In this document: piece by piece, positions 35,746-44,402 of the stretch | Layout of the letters: every line of letters starts with the position of its first letter | Position numbering within the stretch: the first letter of the stretch is position 1 | From: Bacteroidota bacterium | GTDB lineage: Bacteria > Bacteroidota > Bacteroidia > B-17B0 > Aurantibacillaceae | DNA length: 64,000 nucleotides | Direction: 5' to 3' | NCBI GenBank assembly: GCA_021156365.1 | Contig: JAJNDK010000007.1 | Coordinates: 186,001-250,000 of the forward strand | Program-made: the position numbers and the translations under genes | The notes under the pieces: generated by a model | Databases searched by the model: none | Told to the model about the DNA's origin: nothing | What the model saw: only the letters and a program-made list of their open reading frames with translations

Positions 35746-36486
35746 TTATCTCCCTATCAGATCCCTGATCACCACCGAAGCACAGGCCAGGCCGAACACT
35801 GCGGGAATAAAAGACACCGTGCCGTATGCCGATTTTTTAAAATTGCTGCCATCAGTGAACATCACTGATTTCTTATCCGGTGGCTCGGTAGAGTACACCG
35901 TTTTTATACCATTACGGATACCGTATGTTTTAAGGACTTTCCGCACCTGCTGCGCAAATGGGCACATCTCTGTTTTCGAGATGTCGGCTACTTTCAGTTT
36001 GGTGGGATCCAGCTTGCCGCCCGCTCCCATAGATGAAACGATGGGATGTCCGAGTGCATGACAGGTTTTTATGAGGAAGACCTTCGGGGTAATGCTGTCG
36101 ATGGCATCTACTACATAATCGAATTTATTTTGCAGCAACTTTTCCATTTTATCCGGAGTTTTGAATTCCTTGTGCACATGCAGTTTACAATTCGGATTGA
36201 TCTGAAGGATGCGTTCTGCCATCAGCTCTGCCTTCGACTGGCCATGTGTAGTATAGAGTGCCTGCAGCTGCCGGTTGCGGTTGCTCGGGTCCACCACATC
36301 GCCGTCTACGATGGTCATTTCTCCCACGCCAGCACGGGCAATGGCTTCTGCGCAGTATGAGCCCACGCCGCCAAGTCCTATCACCAATACATGTGAGGTT
36401 TTTAATTTTTCGATGGCTTCCGTTCCTACGAGGAGACGGGTGCGTTCCATCCATTTTTCATTTTGTTCGATCAATTCCATGTACAA
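35746..36486 (-). CDS. tcdA: tRNA threonylcarbamoyladenosine dehydratase (ThiF/E1-like)
   Basis: The 246-residue E1-like protein has the nucleotide site VIGLGGVGSYCAEAIARAG, IVDGDVVDPSNRNRQ, DAIDSITPKVFLI and SSMGAGGKLDPTK. This is the TcdA/CsdL pattern: ATP-dependent cyclisation of t6A37 to ct6A in tRNA. The start may be the third codon (MELIEQN, 36480). It overlaps the upstream TatD gene end by about 25 bases, suggesting translational coupling. Confidence 0.93.
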   Translation of the reverse strand: MYMELIEQNEKWMERTRLLVGTEAIEKLKTSHVLVIGLGGVGSYCAEAIARAGVGEMTIVDGDVVDPSNRNRQLQALYTTHGQSKAELMAERILQINPNCKLHVHKEFKTPDKMEKLLQNKFDYVVDAIDSITPKVFLIKTCHALGHPIVSSMGAGGKLDPTKLKVADISKTEMCPFAQQVRKVLKTYGIRNGIKTVYSTEPPDKKSVMFTDGSNFKKSAYGTVSFIPAVFGLACASVVIRDLIGR

Positions 36487-37141
36487 ATACTTTTTTGTAG
36501 TTGCGCAGCACCTGGTCCGATAATTCGTTTACGGACATGCCTTTAATTTCGGCGGCTCTAAAATACACATTTTTAATATCCGTGCTTCGGTCATCTGTTT
36601 CGAGGAAACATTTTTCCGGGTCCAGGCTTTTGAAGATCGTTTCCGCATTGCTTCCCGGCTGCAATACAGCTGTTCCGAAGGAGAAGAAAGCATTTTGCAT
36701 CTGCAGGAATGGTTTTATGTTTTCGGGATTCGTATTGATCCCGTGAAGCATAAAACGACCTCCGAAGTTCTCTGCTTCGAGACAATGCAGTACTTCGGCA
36801 AAACGTTTTACACAATGGATGATCAGTGGTTTTTCCAGTGCTGCTGCCATTTCGATCTGCGATCTGAAAACGGATTCCTGTAGATCTGGAGCGGAGCCTT
36901 TCAGTTTGTCGAGCCCGCATTCGCCGATAGCGATGCACTTGTCGTCGGAAGCAAGGACAAAAAGCTCGCTCAGCTGCATTTCAGGAAGATCCTCATTAAT
37001 ATACCAGGGATGAATGCCTGCACTGAACAATCCTACCGGATCTTCATCCTTCCCGATAATGCAGTTGTAGACACGGATCGTATCGGATTCTGTTGACCGG
37101 GAATGACTATGGATGTTTATGAATGGAGTGGAGGCCATCAA
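36458..37141 (-). CDS. TatD-family metal-dependent hydrolase
   Basis: The 227-residue protein has the TatD metal ligands: INIHSH near the N-terminus, GECGLD, LIIHCVK and ETDD. Family members are Mg-dependent DNases or phosphoesterases. It is shorter than E. coli TatD (260) and lacks an obvious second-His motif of the standard type, as in the compact Bacteroidota forms. It is upstream of and overlapping tcdA. Confidence 0.88.
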   Translation of the reverse strand: MMASTPFINIHSHSRSTESDTIRVYNCIIGKDEDPVGLFSAGIHPWYINEDLPEMQLSELFVLASDDKCIAIGECGLDKLKGSAPDLQESVFRSQIEMAAALEKPLIIHCVKRFAEVLHCLEAENFGGRFMLHGINTNPENIKPFLQMQNAFFSFGTAVLQPGSNAETIFKSLDPEKCFLETDDRSTDIKNVYFRAAEIKGMSVNELSDQVLRNYKKVFVHGIDRTK

Positions 37142-37213
37142 CTGATTAATGGATGCTAAGATAATTTATCCTGTTTAGAAAACAATATCATCCGGGCATT
37201 CAGGTAGAGTCCT

Positions 37214-37480
37214 TTATTCCACTCCCAGGTACTTCCGTAATTCCTTTTCGATCTTGCTGCAGGGAATGATCCCGGGTTTATCGGTGATCTCAAAACGGAT
37301 TGTGCTGTCCTGCGCAGTGTATGTACCGCTAATGCTGCCCAATGCTGTGGGGATGGAATAGTTTCCTTTTTCATTGTTGCCTTCAAAGCTGCCGTTGGCC
37401 GAGCTGATGCCGCTCCGGGCTTTTGCTATGAGTTGTTCAACCGGCTCTTTCACCGCGATATCAAAATTACATTTTGCCAT
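37214..37480 (-). CDS. Small conserved-type hypothetical protein, 88 residues
   Basis: The soluble protein has an alternating beta pattern (GSFEGNNEKGNYSIPTALG, SISGTYTAQDSTIRFEITDKP) and a helical end, suggesting a small compact fold. No signal peptide. Family role unknown. It lies upstream of the TatD-tcdA pair in the same direction. Confidence 0.7.
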   Translation of the reverse strand: MAKCNFDIAVKEPVEQLIAKARSGISSANGSFEGNNEKGNYSIPTALGSISGTYTAQDSTIRFEITDKPGIIPCSKIEKELRKYLGVE

Positions 37481-37608
37481 GTTGTGCTTTTTTGGTGTTA
37501 CAAAAATGGCTCCTGATATTGCTGAGTGGGGTGGACAAATATACGCAATTTTTCGACCGGATGTTTTATACTTCCTGTCGTTGTGGATCTTCCGGCGATC
37601 GGAAAATA

Positions 37609-38106
37609 TTATGAAATTTCTTTAGGCGCATCCTCCACATCGCTGCTTTTCCCTCTGTATTTCAGCTGTAATCCATGCAGGAAATTCCGGAGGATCTGGT
37701 CCTTGCACTGGCGGTATTGTTTTTGTCCGGGCTTGCGGAAAAAGGCACTCAGCTCGTGTTTGCTGATCCGCATATCCACCGATTCGAGGATGGCGAGGAT
37801 ATCTTCATCCTTCTGGTTCAGCGCGATCTTCAGCTTACGGAAAATGGAATTGTTGCTGAGCTGTGGCTCCGGGGCAGGCTGTTCGCCTTCTTTTTTGCCG
37901 CGCTTATCACTGATAAAGCCATCCAGGAAAATGCAGAGATGCAGGTCATCAATGACGGCAAAACCTTCGTCCTCTTCTTTACGGAGCCAGTCGCTGATCT
38001 CGGCGCGCGTGGCGGTGTAATTGGCATGGGCAAAGATCTCCGCCATTTTTGTATCGCTCAGTTCAAAGGTGTAGCGCAGGCGGCGCAGGATATCGTTGTT
38101 GGTCAT
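37609..38106 (-). CDS. DUF1456 (YehS-like) protein
   Basis: The 165-residue protein contains two DUF1456 repeats, NDILRRLRYTFELSDTKMAEIF and NSIFRKLKIALNQKDEDILAI (each first 20 or so residues), separated by a charged linker. The family is widespread with no established function. Cytoplasmic. Confidence 0.88.
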   Translation of the reverse strand: MTNNDILRRLRYTFELSDTKMAEIFAHANYTATRAEISDWLRKEEDEGFAVIDDLHLCIFLDGFISDKRGKKEGEQPAPEPQLSNNSIFRKLKIALNQKDEDILAILESVDMRISKHELSAFFRKPGQKQYRQCKDQILRNFLHGLQLKYRGKSSDVEDAPKEIS

Positions 38107-38150
38107 TTTATTCCGGGTTTCTTATTTGGAGTTTCGGGTTGTTCTAATGG

Positions 38151-38177
38151 CACGCAGAGACGCAGAGTTCGCAAAGA
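38151..38177. repeat. Interspersed repeat, ACGCAGAGACGCAGAG family
   Basis: CACGCAGAGACGCAGAGTTC followed by GCAAAGA is a further copy of the family, between the DUF1456 and NYN genes. Confidence 0.65.
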
Positions 38178-38234
38178 GTTTATCGATTTACGAGATGCGT
38201 CCTACATCTTGCGTCCTGCTATCCTGTATCTGTT

Positions 38235-38972
38235 CTACTTTATCTTTATAAAAATATGCTTGTGGTGTTTGTTCCCTGTATCTCTTTCGTCGATCAGGAA
38301 TTTATTTGTGCTTTTGATGAGGGGCAGTAATTTACCGAAGCCATAATTCCGGGAATCGAAATCGGGTTTCTTTTTCAGAATGAAATTACCCAAGTCGCCT
38401 AAGAAGGTCCAGCCATCTTCATCGGCCAGGTCGGTAATGCTTTCTTCGAGCAGGTCGATCAGGGTGTCGTCCATTTTATTCAGGGCCTGGTGGGCAGGTT
38501 TTCCTTTCTGCTCTTTCGGCTCTTTTGCTTTGGTGGCAGCCGATTTCAGGATCTCGATGTAGACGAATTTATCGCAGGCCGTAATAAAAGGATGTGGTGT
38601 TTTTTTCTCCCCGATGCCGATCACTTTCATGCCTGCTTCCCGCAGACGGGTTGCAAGCCTTGTAAAATCACTGTCGCTGGAAACAATACAGAAGCCATCT
38701 ACTTTTTCGGAATAGAGGATATCCATCGCATCGATAATGAGTGCGCTGTCGCTGGAATTTTTCCCGCTTGTATAGCTGTATTGCTGTATGGGAGTGATGG
38801 CGTTTTCAAGCAATACGTTTTTCCAGCCGGCCAAAGTGGGTTTGGTCCAGTCGGCATAAATACGTTTGATGGTAGGAGTACCGCTTTTGGAAACTTCTTC
38901 CAGCATTTCTTTTACGTTAGCGTAGGGCACATTATCTGCGTCGATGAGGACTGCAAGGCGAAGGTCATTCAT
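38235..38972 (-). CDS. NYN-domain (LabA-like) protein with C-terminal OST-HTH/LOTUS domain
   Basis: The 245-residue protein starts with the PIN-like NYN nuclease domain: LAVLIDADN (residues 6-14), DSALIIDAMDILY and FCIVSSDSDFTRLATRLRE, which carry the acidic residues of the active site. A basic linker (about 165-185) leads to an OST-HTH/LOTUS domain (DDTLIDLLEESI, DGWTFLGDLGNFI, YGFGKLLPLI) that in relatives binds RNA. Likely an RNA-processing enzyme; the substrate is unknown. Confidence 0.9.
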   Translation of the reverse strand: MNDLRLAVLIDADNVPYANVKEMLEEVSKSGTPTIKRIYADWTKPTLAGWKNVLLENAITPIQQYSYTSGKNSSDSALIIDAMDILYSEKVDGFCIVSSDSDFTRLATRLREAGMKVIGIGEKKTPHPFITACDKFVYIEILKSAATKAKEPKEQKGKPAHQALNKMDDTLIDLLEESITDLADEDGWTFLGDLGNFILKKKPDFDSRNYGFGKLLPLIKSTNKFLIDERDTGNKHHKHIFIKIK

Positions 38973-39057
38973 GATCTCTGAGATTTAAGCAAATATAAGG
39001 TTATTTATTGTTCTTGTTGTGATGGTTTTATAGGAAGCGAAGCGACCATGTCCGACA

Positions 39058-39080
39058 CCCTTCTCCCATCGGGAGAAGGG
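39058..39080. repeat. Perfect 10-bp palindromic hairpin (CCCTTCTCCC/GGGAGAAGGG)
   Basis: The arms 39058-39067 and 39071-39080 are perfect inverted copies with a 3-base loop, in a GC-rich island (39050-39150) unlike its AT-rich surroundings. Similar CTCTCCC-GGGAGAG hairpins are found as dispersed elements in many bacteria. Confidence 0.6.
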
Positions 39081-39162
39081 GCGCGAAAGGCGGCAGCGCA
39101 GGCCGGGGTTGAGGGCGTACATCCCAACCCTGCGGCTCTGGTATTGTGGAGGCTACACAACA

Positions 39163-39192
39163 AAAAAGCATTCGCTGCAGCAAATGCTTTTT
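39163..39192 (-). terminator. Terminator at the 3' end of the 12-gene minus-strand cassette
   Basis: A 10-bp stem (39163-39172 with 39183-39192) has its A tract on the plus strand at the left, so it reads as stem plus T run on the minus strand. It lies 58 bases after the stop of the last cassette gene. Confidence 0.8.
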
Positions 39193-39249
39193 CAAATAGG
39201 GTAAGCAGCAGATCAAATGTAAGGGTTTGTGAGCGGAATTCATGTGCAT

Positions 39250-40011
39250 TTAGTGGACATCCCCCGGTGAAGCCGGATTTAAGAAGTAGAGCAACAGAAA
39301 TACAGCTATCCAGCCTGCGGCTCTTATTGCGAGACCTGTTTGTAATGTCCATTTTACATTTACATTCCCTTCGATTAACGATGCAGCAACAATTGAAATA
39401 GAAAGTGAGAAAAAGCCCTTTAAAAAGATTAATTGTATACCGTTAAAACTTTTCCCTATTAATAGTTCTCCAAATAGGATTATTGCACCGCATAAAAGTA
39501 AAAGTGGAATGCCGATGTATAGTTGTAATTTTATAAATTTAGTTTTCATTGTTTTGTTGAATTTCTGATTAAAACCACTAATTGAAATACCTTTATCATT
39601 GAAGGATTTTGTTAAATTCTTTTTCGAGGATTCTTCAGCGAAAGTATTTATAAATCGTTGTACAGTCGTATAGGATTTCGGGGAAACTTTGATTTTTGTT
39701 AATCCTTTTGAACTTGCAATTTGATTTATTGTATCGATCAGTTTTAACGAAGTGGGAATGAAATTTTCCACTGTCGCCACATAATCCTGCTGTAAATCTT
39801 TGTTTTCAAAAAAATCTTTTTCCTCATGCAGTTCAGCAATTACTTTATTGACGGTATTCAAAATCGCAGAATGCTTAACAGACATTTCCACGACTAACTG
39901 AGATACACATTCTTCCGTGTTACAATTATTGAAATTACTGATAAAGCTTTTAAGAGCTTTGTTCAGTTCCTCTTTAGCATTTAGTATTTGGTCCGAGCCA
40001 CTGATTGCCAC
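39250..40011 (-). CDS. Helical protein with three C-terminal membrane segments, unknown function
   Basis: The 253-residue protein has a soluble, helix-rich N-terminal part (1-160) and hydrophobic segments LYIGIPLLLLCGAIILFGEL, LIFLKGFFSLSISIVAASLI and AAGWIAVFLLLYFL. No signal peptide. The gene is AT-rich compared with its neighbours and is the last gene of the cassette, one base after the 80-residue ORF. Not recognised; the shape (cytosolic helical domain plus membrane hairpins) is also seen in immunity and effector proteins, which is only a suggestion. Confidence 0.75.
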   Translation of the reverse strand: MAISGSDQILNAKEELNKALKSFISNFNNCNTEECVSQLVVEMSVKHSAILNTVNKVIAELHEEKDFFENKDLQQDYVATVENFIPTSLKLIDTINQIASSKGLTKIKVSPKSYTTVQRFINTFAEESSKKNLTKSFNDKGISISGFNQKFNKTMKTKFIKLQLYIGIPLLLLCGAIILFGELLIGKSFNGIQLIFLKGFFSLSISIVAASLIEGNVNVKWTLQTGLAIRAAGWIAVFLLLYFLNPASPGDVH

Positions 40012-40012
40012 T

Positions 40013-40255
40013 TTATTTCTTGTTAATAATATCCGCTATCATATCAATCAAATAATCAGTATCGCTAAAATCGATAGATTCTTTTATCAAGTAGTCCCCG
40101 GAACTTATTTTAGTCCGTATTTCATCCCTTGTTGGTGCTGATAACACACTTAAGGTATCGACAATGCTATCAATTTTTGCTGTAGATAAACTTGTGATTT
40201 TCTTTTTTTCAAGAAGTAGATGTACTACTACCTTGATCTCATCTTTTTTATTCAT
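40013..40255 (-). CDS. Small soluble hypothetical protein, 80 residues
   Basis: The protein is charged and helical (MNKKDEIKVVVHLLLEKKKI) and ends ADIINKK. It is AT-rich and tightly packed against the downstream membrane protein (one-base gap), so the two are probably co-expressed partners. No domain recognised. Confidence 0.65.
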   Translation of the reverse strand: MNKKDEIKVVVHLLLEKKKITSLSTAKIDSIVDTLSVLSAPTRDEIRTKISSGDYLIKESIDFSDTDYLIDMIADIINKK

Positions 40256-40286
40256 TTTCCTGGTTTTATAATTTACTATTATTATT

Positions 40287-41228
40287 CTACTGCTTCTTCA
40301 TATACAGCTCATTGTCTTCCATCCTTAGCTCCCGTGTCGGGATCACATTGCGGTCCATATCACCGTTCAGGGTAAATACTAAGTCTTTCAGGAAAGCATC
40401 GCTCCAGAAATGCCAGGAGTGTGCTTTGAAAGCACGTTCAACTGTCAGCTCATTCTCATGTGCTTTGTAATACTCGCTGCAGTTCACATCTACGGCTTTC
40501 ATCGGCGATCCGTAGGGAAGCCCCACACGACCCACCCGGTTTTCCATACCAAGGCGTTTTACATTGGAGAGGGCCAGCACCGAATCGTAATTGCTGAAAT
40601 AATTGGTGAAGCGCGCACAGTGCTTATAGATCGGATCGCCTTCCGGCCCTTCCATCGATCGGGAAGAAACATCTCCGGCAATGAAAACGATCTGCGAGGC
40701 TGTCCATTTGTCGTGGGCATATTCGGTGCTCTGTGCATCGCAGAAAGATTCACGCACAATAAAAGCGCCGGTGGAATGAGCGATCACATGTACATTGATG
40801 CGGCAGCCTGCCTCTACCTGCTGTGCAAAAAAGCGGAGACCTTTGTCCACCAATTCCATCGATACTTTTTTGGCATCGTGACGGTCTTCCAAATAGAGCA
40901 GGGGTTTCGTGGAGCTGGGCCAGGCAAAGGTAACGAGCTCACCTTTCCAGCCATTGCGTTTCAGACCTTCTTTCAGCACCTTGTGCCGGTGCACCACATT
41001 AGAAATATCCATATCGAAGCCGTGCACATATACCAGGATGTCTTTGATGTCGCGGCCGGCTAACAATTTAGTGAGCCATGCTTTCTGGCTGGGCACTTTG
41101 TGTTGCGGACCGAAGGTTTCATTGGCTTCGGGAACAGCAAGGAATGTTGCTTCTCCGGGTTCGTCACCAAAGCGGGAAGTAGCTCCTTTGCCTTTTGTGT
41201 TGCGTGTGCAGATAAAGTAATTGTCCAT
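40287..41228 (-). CDS. DUF900-type alpha/beta hydrolase
   Basis: The 313-residue protein has the DUF900 layout: strand plus oxyanion VYVHGFD (residues about 66-72), WKGELVTFAWPSS, the nucleophile elbow AHSTGAF (Ser in AHSTG), a following Asp in FIAGDVSS and a late His in KAHSWHF. No signal peptide. Family members are serine esterase/lipase-like; the substrate is unknown. It is separated by 33 bases from the phospholipase D-like gene upstream. Confidence 0.87.
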   Translation of the reverse strand: MDNYFICTRNTKGKGATSRFGDEPGEATFLAVPEANETFGPQHKVPSQKAWLTKLLAGRDIKDILVYVHGFDMDISNVVHRHKVLKEGLKRNGWKGELVTFAWPSSTKPLLYLEDRHDAKKVSMELVDKGLRFFAQQVEAGCRINVHVIAHSTGAFIVRESFCDAQSTEYAHDKWTASQIVFIAGDVSSRSMEGPEGDPIYKHCARFTNYFSNYDSVLALSNVKRLGMENRVGRVGLPYGSPMKAVDVNCSEYYKAHENELTVERAFKAHSWHFWSDAFLKDLVFTLNGDMDRNVIPTRELRMEDNELYMKKQ

Positions 41229-41261
41229 GTGTTTGAGTTTTAAAGTTCTGTATTGGTAAGA

Positions 41262-42992
41262 TCAAAGCTCCAGCGGCATGCTTGCCAGCTGTTCCTGCAT
41301 TTTTACTTTCACTTCGTCCCTGTTAAAGGAGGCAACCCATTCGTTAGTGGTCTTCAGGTGAATAGGATTATAGGTACTGTTTACGATAGCATCCTGGTCC
41401 TTGTTTATTTCCTGTGTAGCTTTTCTCACAAAGAAATGATGGAAGACACGATAGAATTCCGTGAAATAAATATCGCAAACGCGTCGCAGGTCTTCACCCC
41501 CTTTGATCACGATCGTATTCTCATCGTTGGAACCAACGGAAGCATCACTGAAATTGGCAGAGCCTGTAATGATCACCGGTTTCTCCCCGAGCGGATCGAT
41601 CAGCAATACTTTGTTGTGCACATAATTGGTACCGATGGTGGGATTATGGTTTTTGTTCAGCAATACACCCGAATTGATCTCTTCCAGCCAGTCGAACATG
41701 GGCTTGGCAAAATAAGCTCCGTTCACGATCACCGTGTCCCCGTCTTTTTTCTCTATGCCTTTTGCATTGCCGATCTTGTCTACGAGTATGTATTTCAGCG
41801 CACCTGTTTTTTTACCGATCGCGGCTTTCATGTCTTTGCTGAAAGAGAAAGGAAAAATACCACAGACCATTTGCTCTGCATTCTCCATAAAGTCTGCATA
41901 GGTTTTCAGGATCGTTTTTTTAGGCCGCGGACTAAAGAAGGCAGTGATGTCGCTGGTAAAATCAGTACTGGCAGCGATGTCATCCTGTATGCCTGCCACT
42001 TCCGTTCGTATATCGGTAAGCTCCGGATCTTTGCGAAGCGCTGTCCAGTATGCGAGGTATTGCGCAGCTAATTCAGGGGAGCGGATGATATGTCCCACGT
42101 TGCTGTGCCCGAGGATCCCTTTGTCTGTGATATTGGTAGAGCCTGTCCACACTTCGACAGGATCTTTGCCATCCATCAGGATCATGAATTTGTTGTGAGC
42201 AGGCACCTGCGGATCGTTGCTGCGCCGGGTGAGCACTGCAGTTTTTTTTCCATTGATGGTGGCGCTGCGTTTCAGCCCTGCCTGCGCAATGGCTTCATCA
42301 TTTTCCTCTTCCTGTTCTCTCGAATCGTAAACGATCTGTACATCGCAACCCTGTGAGATGGCTTCCTGTAATCTCTCTAACACAGGCTCGTAGGTAAACT
42401 CATAAAAAGCGATCCGCAATCCGAATTTGTTCTCTATAGCCTTGTCGATGAAACCTAAGAGCGCTTCCTCCAACCCTCGTGAAAGCCATGACCGCACTTC
42501 CTGTTTTTCTTTTTCGGTCATCTGGTCAGGACGCTTGTTCGCGAATTTCCTCGAATAGGCCAGGCTACCGGATACGCCCATATTAAAATAGATAGAATGC
42601 AAACTGCCTTCCTTATGCTCCGATGCAATATCTACCGACACGCCTTTTCCGTAGCGGATTTTTTTAGGCTTGCCATACACGGGGATAATGTGGTAAGTAT
42701 AGCTGTGCTCGTATTTTGCCGTGAAGTCTTCCCAGAAAAAAGACTGTATAGGATGTTTGTCGGTGTCCAGCAATTGCCCCGGTTCCAGCTTTCCGGCAGT
42801 TTCCGGAAAATATTTGAAGCCCCGCAGCGGATAGCTTTCATCCTCGGTGTGGTCATCGCGTTTTATAGCAAAGCCCAGGAAGTCGGGTTTGTTCACTTTA
42901 TCGCTATCGGTTATGCGAATAGAGATCAGCGCTCCGTTGGTACCTGTGATAACGGTTACTTCCAGGCCGTTTTCTTCGTTCCGGTTTCTCAT
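41262..42992 (-). CDS. Phospholipase D-like protein with two HKD motifs
   Basis: The 576-residue protein has an N-terminal beta-sandwich-like region (about 1-140) followed by two PLD half-sites: HNKFMILMD...GSTN near residue 265 and HNKVLLIDPLGEKPVIITGSANFS near 459. Both carry the complete HxKx4D plus GSxN pattern, so an active phosphodiesterase is expected. Substrates in the family range from phospholipids to nucleic acids. There is no signal peptide. It lies in the cassette between the GYF_2 and hydrolase genes. Confidence 0.9.
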   Translation of the reverse strand: MRNRNEENGLEVTVITGTNGALISIRITDSDKVNKPDFLGFAIKRDDHTEDESYPLRGFKYFPETAGKLEPGQLLDTDKHPIQSFFWEDFTAKYEHSYTYHIIPVYGKPKKIRYGKGVSVDIASEHKEGSLHSIYFNMGVSGSLAYSRKFANKRPDQMTEKEKQEVRSWLSRGLEEALLGFIDKAIENKFGLRIAFYEFTYEPVLERLQEAISQGCDVQIVYDSREQEEENDEAIAQAGLKRSATINGKKTAVLTRRSNDPQVPAHNKFMILMDGKDPVEVWTGSTNITDKGILGHSNVGHIIRSPELAAQYLAYWTALRKDPELTDIRTEVAGIQDDIAASTDFTSDITAFFSPRPKKTILKTYADFMENAEQMVCGIFPFSFSKDMKAAIGKKTGALKYILVDKIGNAKGIEKKDGDTVIVNGAYFAKPMFDWLEEINSGVLLNKNHNPTIGTNYVHNKVLLIDPLGEKPVIITGSANFSDASVGSNDENTIVIKGGEDLRRVCDIYFTEFYRVFHHFFVRKATQEINKDQDAIVNSTYNPIHLKTTNEWVASFNRDEVKVKMQEQLASMPLEL

Positions 42993-43083
42993 GGGTGGGT
43001 AAGAGTTTGGTGGTTGATTAGTTTATATTATGTTGAGTGTGTAGGTAAAGTCATTGTGCATGGATTGGTTGTTTGAGAAACTA

Positions 43084-43809
43084 TTAATATGGAGTCGCTA
43101 TTATCGCATTCCACCCCAATTTTTTGCAGGCTTGTGGTCTATTTAGCTTCAGTTTAAAAGCAGTAGTGCTGTGAGCAGGAAAATACTCAAATATAGTATA
43201 CTGTTTTCTGTCTAATTCAGTATCTGTTTCACTATAAAATATTACTTCTACTACCACATCTTTATAATTAGCAACTGTAGCTTTGTTAGTTATAGTCCCC
43301 TCTACTTTCATTGCATCTCCCCATAAATTTTCTCTATAAGTTCCACTGGCATCCAGGAACCGAGCGGGATCAGCTTGTTCTATTTCTTCTACAGTCATTA
43401 CTTTTTCCTGGTATGTTTGATTATTAATGGCCTCGTTTCCTGCGGCACCTGATTTTTTTAGGTTTGCCATAACCATAGCAACTATAATAATTACGACTAC
43501 GACTACACCAATTAATATAATGGGTAAGGAATTATTTCCTTTAGGTGGCGTAGCATTTATTGGATTTTTTTGTTGGGTTTGTTCATTTGTTTTTTGAATA
43601 GGTGGAGGCATAGATTTGGTTTCTCCGAATGGAGGCGGACCTGAAATCTTAAACAAATCATTTAATTCTTCTATTTCACCAGCTTTTTTCCATTCGGAAA
43701 GCCCTTCATACCATATTGGTGTTTCTTTTGTAATGATTTTTGATTTTAATTCTTCCAGACTAAAAGGTCCCGATTGTGCCGTTCCATTATGAGTATAATA
43801 TTTTTGCAT
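43084..43809 (-). CDS. GYF_2-domain membrane protein
   Basis: The 241-residue protein starts with a GYF_2 domain (YYTHNGTAQSGPFSLEELKS, PIWYEGLSEWKKAGEI; residues 1-52). A Pro-rich linker (53-92), one membrane helix (PIILIGVVVVVIIIVAMVMA, about 95-115) and a beta-rich C-terminal domain (VEGTITNKATVANYKDVVVE) follow. The topology puts GYF_2 in the cytoplasm and the C-terminal domain outside. GYF-type domains bind Pro-rich segments; two other cassette proteins have Pro-rich tracts. AT-rich relative to its neighbours. Confidence 0.85.
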   Translation of the reverse strand: MQKYYTHNGTAQSGPFSLEELKSKIITKETPIWYEGLSEWKKAGEIEELNDLFKISGPPPFGETKSMPPPIQKTNEQTQQKNPINATPPKGNNSLPIILIGVVVVVIIIVAMVMANLKKSGAAGNEAINNQTYQEKVMTVEEIEQADPARFLDASGTYRENLWGDAMKVEGTITNKATVANYKDVVVEVIFYSETDTELDRKQYTIFEYFPAHSTTAFKLKLNRPQACKKLGWNAIIATPY

Positions 43810-43904
43810 ATTACCGTTTTGTTATTATGATTAATTTGTTGTTAACACTAGCTCCCTCGTTCCATGTCAATAGTATGCTGTTATTTCGACTCTGGTAGAT
43901 TTTT

Positions 43905-44402
43905 TTAATTCGAATGAATTCCAGTACAGCCGTCTGTTTTCATTTTTGGGATGTCGGTGGAATTAATAGTACAATCCGGGGGGCTGTGATTGGAACAGCA
44001 GAACATGACCAGGCTGTACTCAACGATCTTTTTTTGCTGGGTTTTTTCCTGTATATACTCTACGATCATTTTTTTTCCGCCTTCCAGCAGTCGCACTTTT
44101 CCATAGTACGACAGGAACTTGTGGCTTTTCGCATCAAGGACTGAGTTTTTGATCGTTGCTTTCCCTGAATCGGTACTGATGATGGTAGTAAAGTTCAGTG
44201 AATCGGAAGCGGGTTTGATAAGGATCATTGAATCTTTAAACAGATCGAAGGTCATGGTTTGGGGCATAACTGTTTTTTCGAACTCTTTGGTTACTTTCCA
44301 GCTGCCTAACAGGGATTTCTGTGCAGACAGCGGATTTGCGCAAAGCACGAAAAACAGGACGGGAATAAAAAATTTATTCAGGATCTTTTTTGTCTTTTTC
44401 AT
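43905..44402 (-). CDS. Secreted lipocalin-like-sized hypothetical protein
   Basis: The start chosen is the Met of MKKTKKILNKFFIPVLFFVL, a clear signal peptide ending in SAQ (165 residues); the longer frame to 44471 lacks a sensible N-terminus. The mature part begins LLGSWKVTKEF and has short beta strands as in lipocalin-like domains. The C-terminus is Cys-rich (FCCSNHSPPDC). It overlaps the upstream gene by 29 bases. Function unknown, probably periplasmic. Confidence 0.72.
   Translation of the reverse strand: MKKTKKILNKFFIPVLFFVLCANPLSAQKSLLGSWKVTKEFEKTVMPQTMTFDLFKDSMILIKPASDSLNFTTIISTDSGKATIKNSVLDAKSHKFLSYYGKVRLLEGGKKMIVEYIQEKTQQKKIVEYSLVMFCCSNHSPPDCTINSTDIPKMKTDGCTGIHSN

Noticed and set aside
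35746-36486. E1-like protein as part of a CBASS or Bil defence system
   Set aside because: The motifs match housekeeping TcdA, and no cyclase, E2 or JAB gene is nearby.
39028-39401. Short ORFs on both strands in the GC-rich island
   Set aside because: They arise from the palindromic CCCTTCTCCC/GGGAGAAGGG repeat and the terminator, and run into the cassette's last gene.
41253-42071. 272-residue plus-strand ORF
   Set aside because: It is antisense to the PLD-like gene, whose HKD motifs fix the real frame.
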